This document shows, in pieces, positions 8,780 to 17,428 of a stretch of 64,000 bases of DNA (its first letter is position 1; each line of letters begins with the position of its first letter). The stretch is from contig CAUSEC010000025.1 of assembly GCA_963530515.1 (NCBI GenBank), positions 26,203 through 90,202 on the forward strand, written 5' to 3'. This DNA comes from CBFFRJ01 sp963530515 (GTDB taxonomy: Bacteria > Pseudomonadota > Gammaproteobacteria > Enterobacterales > Enterobacteriaceae). The position numbers and the translations under genes are program-made. Under the pieces are notes generated by a model. The model searched no databases. It saw only the letters and a program-made list of their open reading frames with translations, and was not told the origin of the DNA.

Positions 8780-10994
8780 TCAGGACTCCTGCTGAATTTG
8801 ATGCTTCTGGCATACGTGTTTTTACATTCGTGACGTCAACGGGGGGCCGCGAGCCAGTGGCGCGGGCCATCAGTCCAGGCATCACTTTGTCCGGAGGGCC
8901 ATCTCGCACGACGCTACCTTCCTGCAGAACAAGCACGCGGGTGGCAAAATTAACCGCCGCCATCGGACGGTGAGTGGCAACGATGAGGATATCTTCTGGC
9001 TGTAGCCTGGCTTGTAACGCTTTCCAGACGCGGGTCTCAGCTTCACCATCCAGCGAGGCGGTGGGTTCATCCAGAAGCCAGATGCGTGGACGAGACATCA
9101 GCACGCGCGCCAGGCCGACCAACTGGCGCTGACCGCCAGAGAGACCCGAGCCACCTTCACTGATAGCCATATCCATCCCCAGCGGATTACTGGCCGCTAC
9201 CTGATCCAGCGCCAGATCGCGGGTGATGTCCGTCAGCGTCGTGTCGCTGACAGCACCGGCAAGCATCAGATTGCTGCGCAGCGTGCCTTTGAAAAGCTGT
9301 ACGGCCTGCGGCAAATAGCCCACCTGAGCACTGACCACCTGGGGATCAATCTCCCACAAATCGGCATCGCCCAGACGTACGCGACCCTCTCCGGGGCGAT
9401 ACAGCCCGGCCAGGATCTTCAGCAACGTGGATTTACCGCCGCCCACCGGCCCTAACAGCAGCACGCGCTCACCGGCGTGAAAATGGAGTGCGGGAATATT
9501 AAGTTGTTGCACCGGAGACTGCGGGAAAGCGAAGCGCAGCTTTTCCACACTCATATGCTCTGGCAGCCTGTCGGGCAACAGCAGGGTCTGTCCGGCACGG
9601 CGCTCCGTCGGTTTGCGCAGCAGGTTATTCACCATATCCAGCGCTTCTCTGACCTGCTGCCACTGCATCAGGTACTGAACGCCCTGACTCACCGGCCCGA
9701 TGACACGGCCACCCAAAATACTGCACGCGACCATGCCCCCGGTGGTCAAATAGCCAGCCTCAACGCCCCAGACGCCCACCACAATCCCCATGACATAGGC
9801 CAGCGTTGAAAGACTGCCGGTGGTGGTCGTGCAGAACTGGCTGAGGGATTTTTGCTGAATGCTGTAGCCCGCAATGGAATGGCTGAGCGTCTGCCAGTCT
9901 TGCGCAAAACGCCAGCCAGCATGACTGGCGCGCAGCGTCTCAGCACCGCGAATGCTGTCGACTAACATGCCCAGACGCTCATTGCTGCGAAGCATCTGTT
10001 GGCGCGTGAGACGACGTAAGCGCAGTCGGGTATACAGACCAAGCGCCAGCGCGACAGGAAGCATGCCGAGGTAAACCCAGCCGACTGGCCCACCAATCAA
10101 GCCAATCAGCCCGATAAACAGCAAGGCAAACGGCAGATCCACGATCCCGAAGACAAGACCTGCTGAGAAAACCTGGCGTACCGAATCCAGCGCCCCGACC
10201 TGGGCGGCCAGCGTACCCAGACTGCCGGGCTGCTGGTCAAGTTGCAGGTGCAACAGGTGTTCATAGACATGTTGTGAAAGGCGTTTATCCACACTGCTGG
10301 CCACACTGTCCATAATGTGGGCACGCAGTGTTTTGAGCAGCCAGTCCAGCCCCACCACCAGTACCATCCCCACCACCAGGGTGGTCAGCGTCGCCCAGGC
10401 CAGGGTCGGCACCACCCGATCGTAGACCTGCATGGCAAAGAGCGAGGTGGGAATGGCCAGGATATTGACCAGCAGCGTGGCGGCGACCACCCGGAATACC
10501 CAGCTGCGGTCGCGTAACAGTTCACGCCAGACCAGGCGCATGGCCGGGTTTTCGCTCTCAGAGAGGTTCTCTGACTGAGCGTGTGACGCCAGGCTGAACC
10601 AGAGGACAGCGGTTTCGTCAACCGCAGGCGTACCCGGCGCACCGGTCACCATGTCGTCTATCGCCAGCGTCAGGGGCTCGGCACCTTCACGGGTCAGCGT
10701 GAGGGTATCGGTTCTCCCACCCTCATTGTGTCGTTCGGCCAGCCACCATGTTTGTTCGTGCCACATCAGCGCCGGAAGATGGCGTGGGTCAAAACGCCGC
10801 CAGGGGAGCAATGCCAGCCGGATATCTTTCATCCCCGCGTCTGACAGTAAACCACGCACAAAATCTTGCGGGCGGTCTGTCGGCGGAGGAACGGTCTGCG
10901 CGCGGGCATAGGCCTGCGTTAATGCCGCCTTATTCACCGGGGCGTGTAGCTTGTCCAGCAGGGCCAGTAATTCAGAGAGAGGAACAGGTTTCAT
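8769..10994 (-). CDS. Type I secretion ABC permease/ATPase, LapB-like (adhesin operon 1)
   Basis: The 741-residue protein has an N-terminal C39-like domain (about 1-135) without an evident catalytic Cys, a six-helix ABC exporter domain (about 160-440, with ATLLVNILAIPTSLFAMQVYDRVVP), and a nucleotide-binding domain with Walker A GPVGGGKST, signature LSGGQRQ and Walker B IWLLDEP. Non-cleaving C39-like domains are typical of exporters of RTX and LapA/Bap-type adhesins. The start at 10994 shares one base with the stop of the upstream TolC-like gene (TGATG), and the 3' end overlaps the HlyD gene. It is related to, but clearly distinct in sequence from, the second exporter at 27692-29878. Confidence 0.94.
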   Translation of the reverse strand: MKPVPLSELLALLDKLHAPVNKAALTQAYARAQTVPPPTDRPQDFVRGLLSDAGMKDIRLALLPWRRFDPRHLPALMWHEQTWWLAERHNEGGRTDTLTLTREGAEPLTLAIDDMVTGAPGTPAVDETAVLWFSLASHAQSENLSESENPAMRLVWRELLRDRSWVFRVVAATLLVNILAIPTSLFAMQVYDRVVPTLAWATLTTLVVGMVLVVGLDWLLKTLRAHIMDSVASSVDKRLSQHVYEHLLHLQLDQQPGSLGTLAAQVGALDSVRQVFSAGLVFGIVDLPFALLFIGLIGLIGGPVGWVYLGMLPVALALGLYTRLRLRRLTRQQMLRSNERLGMLVDSIRGAETLRASHAGWRFAQDWQTLSHSIAGYSIQQKSLSQFCTTTTGSLSTLAYVMGIVVGVWGVEAGYLTTGGMVACSILGGRVIGPVSQGVQYLMQWQQVREALDMVNNLLRKPTERRAGQTLLLPDRLPEHMSVEKLRFAFPQSPVQQLNIPALHFHAGERVLLLGPVGGGKSTLLKILAGLYRPGEGRVRLGDADLWEIDPQVVSAQVGYLPQAVQLFKGTLRSNLMLAGAVSDTTLTDITRDLALDQVAASNPLGMDMAISEGGSGLSGGQRQLVGLARVLMSRPRIWLLDEPTASLDGEAETRVWKALQARLQPEDILIVATHRPMAAVNFATRVLVLQEGSVVRDGPPDKVMPGLMARATGSRPPVDVTNVKTRMPEASNSAGVLNGR

Positions 10995-12357
10995 CAGGGA
11001 TGGCTCGCAGACGTGTTAGCAAATTGAGTGCCCGTGTCCGTGGGCAGGGCGCCAGTGGTGTCGTCCATACGGCCCGTGCGTGCAGCCAGACGCAGACAAT
11101 CGACCCGCCATGTCGATCGCACCGCGACCAGCGCTTGTTGTTGTTCGGTTAATTCGCGCACAGCGTTGAGGACATCGAGCCAGCTTTTGTAGCCCGATTC
11201 GTACTGGCGACGGAACGAGGCCAGCGTACCGCTGAGTTCGATGACAGACTGCTCATAACCGGCTATCAGCGTCTGGTTAGCATCACGCTGATCGAGCAAT
11301 TGGCGGGTCTGAATGTCTTCGCTGTGGCGTTGTTGAGCCAGGTCCTGCCGTGTGGACTCCACGCGTTCCAGCGCCGCGTTCTGGAGACCACGAGACACCA
11401 GGCCCAGCCCCTCCATCGTGCCGCTCACAACCACATTGATAGTATTATCGTTTCTCTGGTTGGGGATGCCGGAGTAGTCGTTGCGAGAGGCCTGCAGGGA
11501 CACGGTCGGCATGGATGACGTGCGCTGACGCTCCACATCCGTTTCGGCAAGCGTCACTGCTGCTTCGCGTGCTCGCACGGTCGCACTCTGTGCAAGGATT
11601 TGTTCCTGTACAGACTTATCGTTGGGCAGTTTGAGGATGCTGTCAGGCACCGGCAGTTCGCTGGCGATCGGCTCCTGCGTCAACGATAACAGCGTAGATT
11701 CGGCGGTAAGCAGGTCCGATTTGGCCTGTTCGAGCGAGGACTGCGCCTGCAACAAACGAGCCCTCGCCAGGCTGACATCGGCCGAAGACGCCAGTCCGCC
11801 CTGCGCGCGGCGCTGGATCTGCTCCTGCAACGCCTGATGGTTGTCCACGTTAGATTTCGCAACGGTAAGGCGCTCACGCACACCCTGCACATTCGCATAG
11901 GCCACCGCGGTCTCTTCCAGCAATTCACGGCGCGTAGCCCAGGCCGTGGCTTGCTGAGCAAGGGTGTCGTTGTCGGCATAGTCAATGGCACTGTCGATAC
12001 GCCCAAAAGCCCATAACGGCTGCGATACGCTCAGCGTGGTCGTACTGGCATCATTGTGCCCCGCAATTTGCCCTGTCCCCGCGCTGCCCCAAGCGTAGGC
12101 AAACGTGCCGCGCGGGCGCTGTCGGCGCTGGCCTCTTTGGAACGCACAAGCGCCTGCTGACTGGCAAGACCTGGGTGACGAAGCATTGCGCTGCGCAGTG
12201 CGGCATAAAAACCGCCTGACGCGGTGTCGTCAGAAAGAGAGTGCGAGAGAGACGAAGGTGCCCTGGCCTGAGCCACGTTCATCGAAATGGCAAAAGGTAA
12301 AAAAACCAGGATCGCAGGGAGGATGTGAAGGCCGTGTCGGCCTGAACGAATACCCAT
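10994..12357 (-). pseudogene. TolC-family outer-membrane protein gene, frameshifted (adhesin operon 1)
   Basis: Two minus-strand frames together encode one TolC-like protein of about 450 residues. The 5' frame (ATG at 12357, or at 12405 or 12417) gives a signal peptide (ILPAILVFLPFAISMNVAQA) and mature sequence as far as ARLPTLGA, then hits a stop near 12031. The next frame continues without a gap as AGTGQIAGHNDASTTTLSVSQPLWAFGR and runs to the stop at 10994, with the usual helical repeats and the conserved YESGYKSWLDVLNAVREL segment. The switch falls between the C runs at 12077-12080 and 12087-12090; one extra base in the second run would restore LGGSAGTG. It may be a true inactivation, a phase-variable tract or a sequencing error. 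Everything downstream is intact and tightly overlapped. Confidence 0.85.
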
Positions 12358-13066
12358 TATCTTAAGAGCCTTTATTAAAGAAAGATTAAAAGACCCGCCG
12401 AACATAATTTTTCCCATGTTATCCCGACATAACAGTGAGTTGATAAATGGTGCGGACGGAATAACGAATCAGAAATAAGAAAAAGCTTATTGTTTTACGT
12501 AAAAATTACCGATTAGTAACAACCATGTCAAGATATGTAATCGTGTAATAAAAGCTGTAAATCAGGGCTAATTTGGGAAATAAGTTTACTTAACTCAAAT
12601 ATTCGCAGAATGGGGAATATATCGTCGGTGGGCAATCGGATGAGGGAATGGAAAAGAGTGCAAACAAGAGGGTGACCGTGGCCTGGAAGGTGTCGTTTAT
12701 CCCGCCACACCAGCGATTGCGGCTGCAGCTATGGACGCTATCGTGACCGGTATCGGGTCAAAATCGTTCCCCCAACTTATCAAGCCGTCACCCTCCCCTG
12801 CACTTCCGGATTCTCCGTCACAATAATGAAGGATATATTTTCATCTTTCGCGTCTGCAGAATTAACACGCACACTGAACCCTCCCTTATGCTTATTAAAT
12901 AAGCGCTCTGCCGGGAAAGAAAAAAAAGAAGAGATTAAAAAGTTTTCACCGCATTCCAGGCGGAACAAAAGATCATGAATTTATCTATCAGAAAATTAAC
13001 GGCATTGAAAAATAGTCATCCGCCTTATTCATCGCACCTAACTCAAACCAACGCTATTTTTAATCT
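12358..13066. other. Gene-free upstream region of adhesin operon 1
   Basis: About 700 bp upstream of the TolC-like gene contains no convincing gene. It is visibly more AT-rich than the flanking genes around 12430-12620 and 12830-13060 and probably carries the operon promoter and regulatory sites. The only longish frame (12780-12968, minus) needs a TTG start, has no clear ribosome-binding site, and I did not accept it. No tRNA or repeat was recognised. Confidence 0.6.
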
Positions 13067-13097
13067 GCCTATCGCCAGACTTTCTCTGGCGATAGGC
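13067..13097. terminator. Perfect 13-bp hairpin after the HNH gene
   Basis: GCCTATCGCCAGA (13067-13079) and its exact complement TCTGGCGATAGGC (13085-13097) are separated by five bases. The hairpin starts 15 bp past the HNH gene stop. The T-rich tail is better in the plus direction (CTTTTAG) than in the minus direction, so it may act as a bidirectional terminator or insulator. Confidence 0.6.
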
Positions 13098-13111
13098 TTT
13101 TAGCTATATCA

Positions 13112-14038
13112 TTAACGCAGCACTCTGTTCGCCAGTTTTCTTCGGGTACCTTTGCTGACTAAGTCCCATGAAGGGCAGAGAGTATTGTGATATTGCGGGT
13201 AGAGTTGCTGCAATTGTGCATTCGCGAAGTGAACAAGCCCGGAATCAGGGTTGATGGTTAGTAAGCCACTATCAAAAAGCGCATGCAGATCGGAGCGAAG
13301 CAGGATGCCATTATCCTCGCTGTTATCTGCAATATTGCCCTCGGCGTCTCTTTCCGATGAGATATGACAGGCCTGCACAAACTGCGATCCGGGGATTTTA
13401 GCCGCGTGTGTGATAATGCATTTTCTGCGATACCGCTTGCTGACATCACGAGAGAAGTCTCCCTGATCAAGGCGGCGGGAGGCCATGGTTTTTACCACCC
13501 TGCCGGTGGTGCTTTCGGTGTGCTCAACCAGCTCAACAGGGTCTGCTTCAGAATCAATAACCGCTATAAATTCAACGGGTCTGGTCTGGGTAAAACAATT
13601 TTCGCCCTTTGCCTGTAATTGCCACTGCGCAACGCCGTCAACCTCGCCCGTCCGAATCAGGGAATATCCCTTAGACTGCAGGAAAGAGGCAGTTTCCTCT
13701 GTGTCTGGATCAAGCACATCAAGAATGCGGCTCTCCCCCTGATAAATCCACTCTCCTTCTGTCTCATTGAAATAAAGAAAGGGCGTTTTCTCCGCCATGA
13801 TTTTCTCTATTCTTTTGCGATATGAGCGAAACGTATTGTCGCCAGAGACAAATAATAAATTGGGTGAAGGCCCGTTTTTACGTTTCCGGGCAAAAATGGC
13901 CCTTATGAGCGTGTCATGCTTGCCGCGCGCAGGATTAAGAAACCCGCCCCGCGTGAGCGCTTTTTGGTCGGGATGCGATGCTTTGTATATCCGTACAATG
14001 TCCTCATACGAATAAGGTTCGTTTGTGACAAATGACAT
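13112..14038 (-). CDS. HNH endonuclease family protein, orphan
   Basis: The 308-residue protein ends in an HNH_2-type nuclease domain at about residues 205-290: RRLDQGDFSRDV, then KCIITHA, the AAHI-like QACHISS, and NGILLRSDLHALFDSGLLTIN. This is the Cys/His pattern of HNH proteins that are often fused to or placed near restriction and defence genes. The N-terminal 190 residues are not recognised and may bind a target. The start at 14038 is preceded by AGGGAGA at good spacing; a longer start at 14059 lacks this. It is divergent from the Lrp-type regulator and has no methylase or other restriction partner beside it, so its role (defence, regulated nuclease or selfish DNA) cannot be decided here. 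Confidence 0.8.
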   Translation of the reverse strand: MSFVTNEPYSYEDIVRIYKASHPDQKALTRGGFLNPARGKHDTLIRAIFARKRKNGPSPNLLFVSGDNTFRSYRKRIEKIMAEKTPFLYFNETEGEWIYQGESRILDVLDPDTEETASFLQSKGYSLIRTGEVDGVAQWQLQAKGENCFTQTRPVEFIAVIDSEADPVELVEHTESTTGRVVKTMASRRLDQGDFSRDVSKRYRRKCIITHAAKIPGSQFVQACHISSERDAEGNIADNSEDNGILLRSDLHALFDSGLLTINPDSGLVHFANAQLQQLYPQYHNTLCPSWDLVSKGTRRKLANRVLR

Positions 14039-14214
14039 AATAATCTCCCTGAAGGCCATACTCTCTGAGCCTGTAAACCAGGCCGGAAATAAACCACAGC
14101 GGCGTCTCCTCGCAGACGAGGCGATTTTATCACGATATTAACCGTGCACGCCCTTTCGCAGGTGATACATTTACTCACCTGTATCGCGCCTGATGCGCCT
14201 CTTCGGACACAATA

Positions 14215-14712
14215 ATGAGAAAAAAAATCACCACCGGCACCCTCGATCGCTTTGATCTGTCCATCCTGAACATCCTTCAGGGCAATAACCGGTTGCCACA
14301 CTCCGCCATCGCTGAAAAAGTCGGGCTCTCAACACCGTCTGTCCAGCGTCGCATCAGCCGCCTGGAAGAACGGGGCGTTATCAAAGCCAACGTGGCGGTG
14401 CTGGAACCCACGCTGATGGGCAATCCCATCACGGCGGTCATTGAATCGCGGCTTGTTGAAGACCGCAGCATTGTGATGGACAGGGCAAAACGCTATTTCC
14501 GCAACGTCGATGAGATTCAGCAGTGCTATTTCGTCAACGGCGGCGTGTCTTTTATCATCATCATGATTTCACGCGACCTGCAGCATTTTGAGCAACTTGT
14601 CAGGCAGCATTTCGCTGATAACCAGGATATTCAGACATACCGCACACTGATCGTCCTCGATCAGGTTAAAACCGGGTTGAACATCCCGCTCTTCGCGCTG
14701 GAAGAGAATTAA
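14215..14712 (+). CDS. Lrp/AsnC-family transcriptional regulator
   Basis: The 165-residue protein has the family layout: a winged helix-turn-helix at about residues 10-65 (DRFDLSILNILQGNNRLPHSAIAEKVGLS, SVQRRISRLEERGVI) followed by a RAM/AsnC ligand domain with VESRL-like, CYFVNGGVSFIIIM and TLIVLDQVK strands. Such proteins sense amino acids. It lies tail-to-tail with an EamA-family exporter only 4 bp away, so the natural inference is control of amino-acid export, perhaps of that exporter. The ribosome-binding site is weak (CGGA). Confidence 0.9.
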   Translation: MRKKITTGTLDRFDLSILNILQGNNRLPHSAIAEKVGLSTPSVQRRISRLEERGVIKANVAVLEPTLMGNPITAVIESRLVEDRSIVMDRAKRYFRNVDEIQQCYFVNGGVSFIIIMISRDLQHFEQLVRQHFADNQDIQTYRTLIVLDQVKTGLNIPLFALEEN

Positions 14713-14716
14713 ACCG

Positions 14717-15568
14717 TTATCGGGCGCGCGTCCTGGGTCGGGAGAACAGCGCGCAGCCCGCGCACGCGGCCATCACCGAGAAGATGCCGCCGCACTGAAG
14801 CAAGGTGAGCTTTTCATGCAGCACAAACCAGCCTGCCACCGCGCTGACGGCGGGAGAACCACTGAGTAACACGCCAAAAATGCGGGGTGGCAGCCAGCGC
14901 ATCGCGTACATGTCGAGCAGAAATGGCAGCATGCTGGATAATATCGCGACACTCAGGCCGGTAAGGAGGATGGATGAAGAAAGCAGCGCCGCGCCAGCCT
15001 GAGCCGTGCCCAACGGCACCGCAATGAATGCCGCTACTAACATCCCTGCCGCCACCGACTTGCCACCGCCGTGCGCGACCCGTTTACCCACCACAACGTA
15101 AAGCCCCCAAAAGAGGGCCGCCGCAAGAGAATATCCCACCCCACGCAGGTCAATGTTTCCTGCAACATCCCCCGCCGCCAGTAAAAACATGCCGAGGGCC
15201 GAGAGCCCAATCCACAACAGATCGGTCTTCTTCCTGGACGTCACCAGGGCAGCCACCAGCGGGCCCATCACTTCGATAGAGATAGCAATACTGACCGGTA
15301 TATAAGCAAACGCCCGGTAAATCAGCAGATTCATCAGCGCCAGAATCACGCCGTACAGGCACATCGCCGACCACGGGACATCCGTTCGCCGCAGCGTCCA
15401 CGGGCGAAAAAGCAAAAGCAGAATGAGGGCGGAAATACCGATGCGCAACGCGGCAACGCCTTCACTTCCCACAACGGGGAACAAGGTTTTGGCAAAGGCC
15501 GCGCCCGTCTGTACGGACACCATCCCGGCAAACGCCGCGAGGAAGGGCATATTTTGTTGATTTGACAT
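14717..15568 (-). CDS. EamA/DMT-family transporter, RhtA-like exporter
   Basis: The 283-residue protein has about ten hydrophobic segments arranged as two EamA repeats. Segments such as IPVSIAISIEVMGPLVAAL in the first half and PRIFGVLLSGSPAVSAVAGWFVLHEKL in the second resemble the threonine/homoserine exporter RhtA and its relatives. It should sit in the inner membrane and export an amino acid or other small metabolite. No good Shine-Dalgarno sequence precedes the ATG at 15568; a second in-frame ATG is six codons later. It is convergent with the Lrp-type regulator gene. Confidence 0.88.
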   Translation of the reverse strand: MSNQQNMPFLAAFAGMVSVQTGAAFAKTLFPVVGSEGVAALRIGISALILLLLFRPWTLRRTDVPWSAMCLYGVILALMNLLIYRAFAYIPVSIAISIEVMGPLVAALVTSRKKTDLLWIGLSALGMFLLAAGDVAGNIDLRGVGYSLAAALFWGLYVVVGKRVAHGGGKSVAAGMLVAAFIAVPLGTAQAGAALLSSSILLTGLSVAILSSMLPFLLDMYAMRWLPPRIFGVLLSGSPAVSAVAGWFVLHEKLTLLQCGGIFSVMAACAGCALFSRPRTRAR

Positions 15569-15684
15569 GGGGTTAACTGAAAAAGAGACGATAAGAGAAA
15601 GGGTACAGAATCGCGGCGATTATTTTTCTCGTATCGGGTTCCGGGGTGATTTTTCTCATGCTTTTTCGGCGTTAAATGAGCAAT

Positions 15685-16095
15685 TTACTTGCGCTGAAAT
15701 TTATCAACAACCCACATGCCCAGCAGCATCGCCACAAGGAACAGCACCCCTTTTCCCACTCCACTGCCGACTAATACCAAAGACGGCCCAGGACAAATAC
15801 CTGCCATCCCCCAGCCGATACCAAAAATCGCGGCGCCGGTGACCAGGGGTAAATCAATTTTTTTGTTCGCAGGCAGCGTGAGTGGCGTGTTGAAAAAGGT
15901 CACTCTGCGGCGCTTTGCCCATGCAAACCCCATCACGCCTACCAGGATAGCCCCCATCATCACAAAGGCCAGTGACGGGTCCCATGCATGAGACAAATCG
16001 AGGAAATGAAGCACTTTATCAGGATGAGCCATTCCACTCAGGATTAAGCCGAATCCAAACAGCAGGCCAGAAATAAAAGCGAGAATAACGAACAT
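15685..16095 (-). CDS. YeeE/YedE-family sulfur transport protein, second half of a pair
   Basis: This 136-residue membrane protein has four hydrophobic segments and the family motifs GFGLILSGMAHPDKVLHFLDL and GWGMAGICPGP, including the CPGP cysteine seen in thiosulfate (TsuA/YeeE) or PmpB-type transporters. It starts two bases after the stop of the companion gene (TAA-TC-ATG) and so is probably co-translated. Small YeeE-like proteins encoded in pairs are thought to form one transporter of thiosulfate or other sulfur compounds in the inner membrane. Confidence 0.88.
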   Translation of the reverse strand: MFVILAFISGLLFGFGLILSGMAHPDKVLHFLDLSHAWDPSLAFVMMGAILVGVMGFAWAKRRRVTFFNTPLTLPANKKIDLPLVTGAAIFGIGWGMAGICPGPSLVLVGSGVGKGVLFLVAMLLGMWVVDKFQRK

Positions 16096-16097
16096 GA

Positions 16098-16538
16098 TTA
16101 CTGCCCTGCGCCGAGTAAGGCCCCGATGACCGTAGCACTCACCCATCCGGTTGCCATAAACGTCAGAGTGGCCACCAGCGAGCGCGGTGAGAACCGGGAC
16201 AGCCCACACACGCCGTGACCGCTGGTGCATCCGGCCCCCAGGCGAGTCCCCACGCCGACAAGCACACCGGCCACAACAATCAGTGGCCATGACGTGTCAA
16301 CGTGAATATCCGGCATCGTGAAAAAAAGCCGGTACAGCAAAGGCGAGCCGATCAGCCCGGCAATAAACGCCACCCGCCAACCTTCAAAACGAGTGTTTTT
16401 GTTCAACATCCCGCCCACGATGCCGCTAATACCGGCAATACGCCCGCAGGCAAAAAGAAGAAGGATGACGGCAAGCCCGATGACGATCCCCCCGCCAAAA
16501 CTGTCGAGGGGCGTAAAATGCACAGTATCAATGGTCAT
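16098..16538 (-). CDS. YeeE/YedE-family sulfur transport protein, first half of a pair
   Basis: The 146-residue membrane protein has four hydrophobic segments and the motif GTRLGAGCTSGHGVCGLSRFSPRSLVA, whose GCTSGHG cysteine is the hallmark of this family. Of two nearby ATGs I prefer 16538, because GGAG lies six bases upstream; at 16544 the same GGAG would touch the start codon. The start lies inside the last codons of the ArsR-type regulator, an 11-bp overlap. With the following gene it should form a sulfur-compound importer or exporter. Confidence 0.88.
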   Translation of the reverse strand: MTIDTVHFTPLDSFGGGIVIGLAVILLLFACGRIAGISGIVGGMLNKNTRFEGWRVAFIAGLIGSPLLYRLFFTMPDIHVDTSWPLIVVAGVLVGVGTRLGAGCTSGHGVCGLSRFSPRSLVATLTFMATGWVSATVIGALLGAGQ

Positions 16539-16878
16539 TGTCATCTCCGTTCTTTGGGCAATACAACGCATGGAGGGTAGTGAGCAGGACGAAAATCCGC
16601 TTATCTTCAATACGATAAAAAATCTGTTTACCGTCGCGGCGGGTCTCAACCAGGTTTAATCTACGCATCACACCGAGCTGCTGAGACAACGTCGGCTGAC
16701 GAATGCCACACGCGGCCTCAAGCTCAGCCACATTCGCCTCCCCCTGACTGAGCTGACACATCAGCAACAGCCTGTCTTCATTCGCTAAACAGCGCAGGAC
16801 GTCTGCCGCGTGGTGAGCGGCTTTTTTCATCTCACTCTGCACATCTGTCACCGATTCCTGAGGCATACCGGGTACCAT
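16528..16878 (-). CDS. ArsR-family regulator, BigR/YgaV-like persulfide sensor
   Basis: This protein of about 116 residues has the ArsR winged helix: RCLANEDRLLLMCQLS, VAELEAACGIRQPTLSQQL, VMRRLNLVETRRDGKQIFYRI. A Cys in LLLMCQL and a second near the C-terminus (HALYCP) match the pair that forms a tetrasulfide link in BigR and SqrR. That placement, and overlap with two YeeE/YedE genes, argues for sensing sulfide or polysulfide. ATG 16878 is used here; ATG 16866 is also possible, and no strong ribosome-binding site was seen. The AT-rich stretch at 16879-16915 just upstream, with TTATATAAAATTGTAT, is a plausible autoregulatory site. Confidence 0.85.
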   Translation of the reverse strand: MVPGMPQESVTDVQSEMKKAAHHAADVLRCLANEDRLLLMCQLSQGEANVAELEAACGIRQPTLSQQLGVMRRLNLVETRRDGKQIFYRIEDKRIFVLLTTLHALYCPKNGDDNDH

Positions 16879-17428
16879 CAATATACAATTTTATATAATG
16901 TTATTTAGTATAGTGTCTGCAATGTCACCTTGTCACGCTGTTAATCGTCAGTTAAAAACGTTATTGCCTGGCTGATGCGAATGTAAAACAACCTCAAGGT
17001 GGTTCTGGCTTTTCGCCAAAAGCGGTGAGTCTATTGGCAGGTAAATAACTGAAATAAGAATAAACTCACTCAGATAATTAAACTCAACGCGGGTTATGTA
17101 AATTACTGTCACTTTCGGGAAAGTAATTATCTAACCAACCAAAATTATATTCAATTAACCTGGCAATAACATTAACGGAAACAGAATATAACGAGCGGCA
17201 GAAACTACGAAAAATCCTAAGCAGACTCCCCCTCGTTTAGGTTAGGTTTAGAAATACTTTGTAAAATCCATTCATAGATTAATTTCACTGCGTATTTAAT
17301 TCATCAATACCATTCTATTGCAGCAAAAAATATAGACTGCACATGAATTAAAAAAGCAGTCATCAAATATATAAAAGCCAGAAAGGAACTCAGGCTTCCG
17401 ACCACAAAATATTGAAGGAATTGACCCA
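16879..17428. other. 550-bp intergenic region, divergent promoters
   Basis: This AT-rich stretch separates the ArsR-type regulator (minus) from the P-type ATPase gene (plus). No gene, tRNA or strong hairpin was recognised. It should hold the promoters for both units; the ATPase gene has AAGGA eight bases before its ATG. Confidence 0.5.

Noticed and set aside
12780..12968. Possible 62-residue protein upstream of adhesin operon 1
   Set aside because: It needs a TTG start, has no clear ribosome-binding site and no recognisable sequence.
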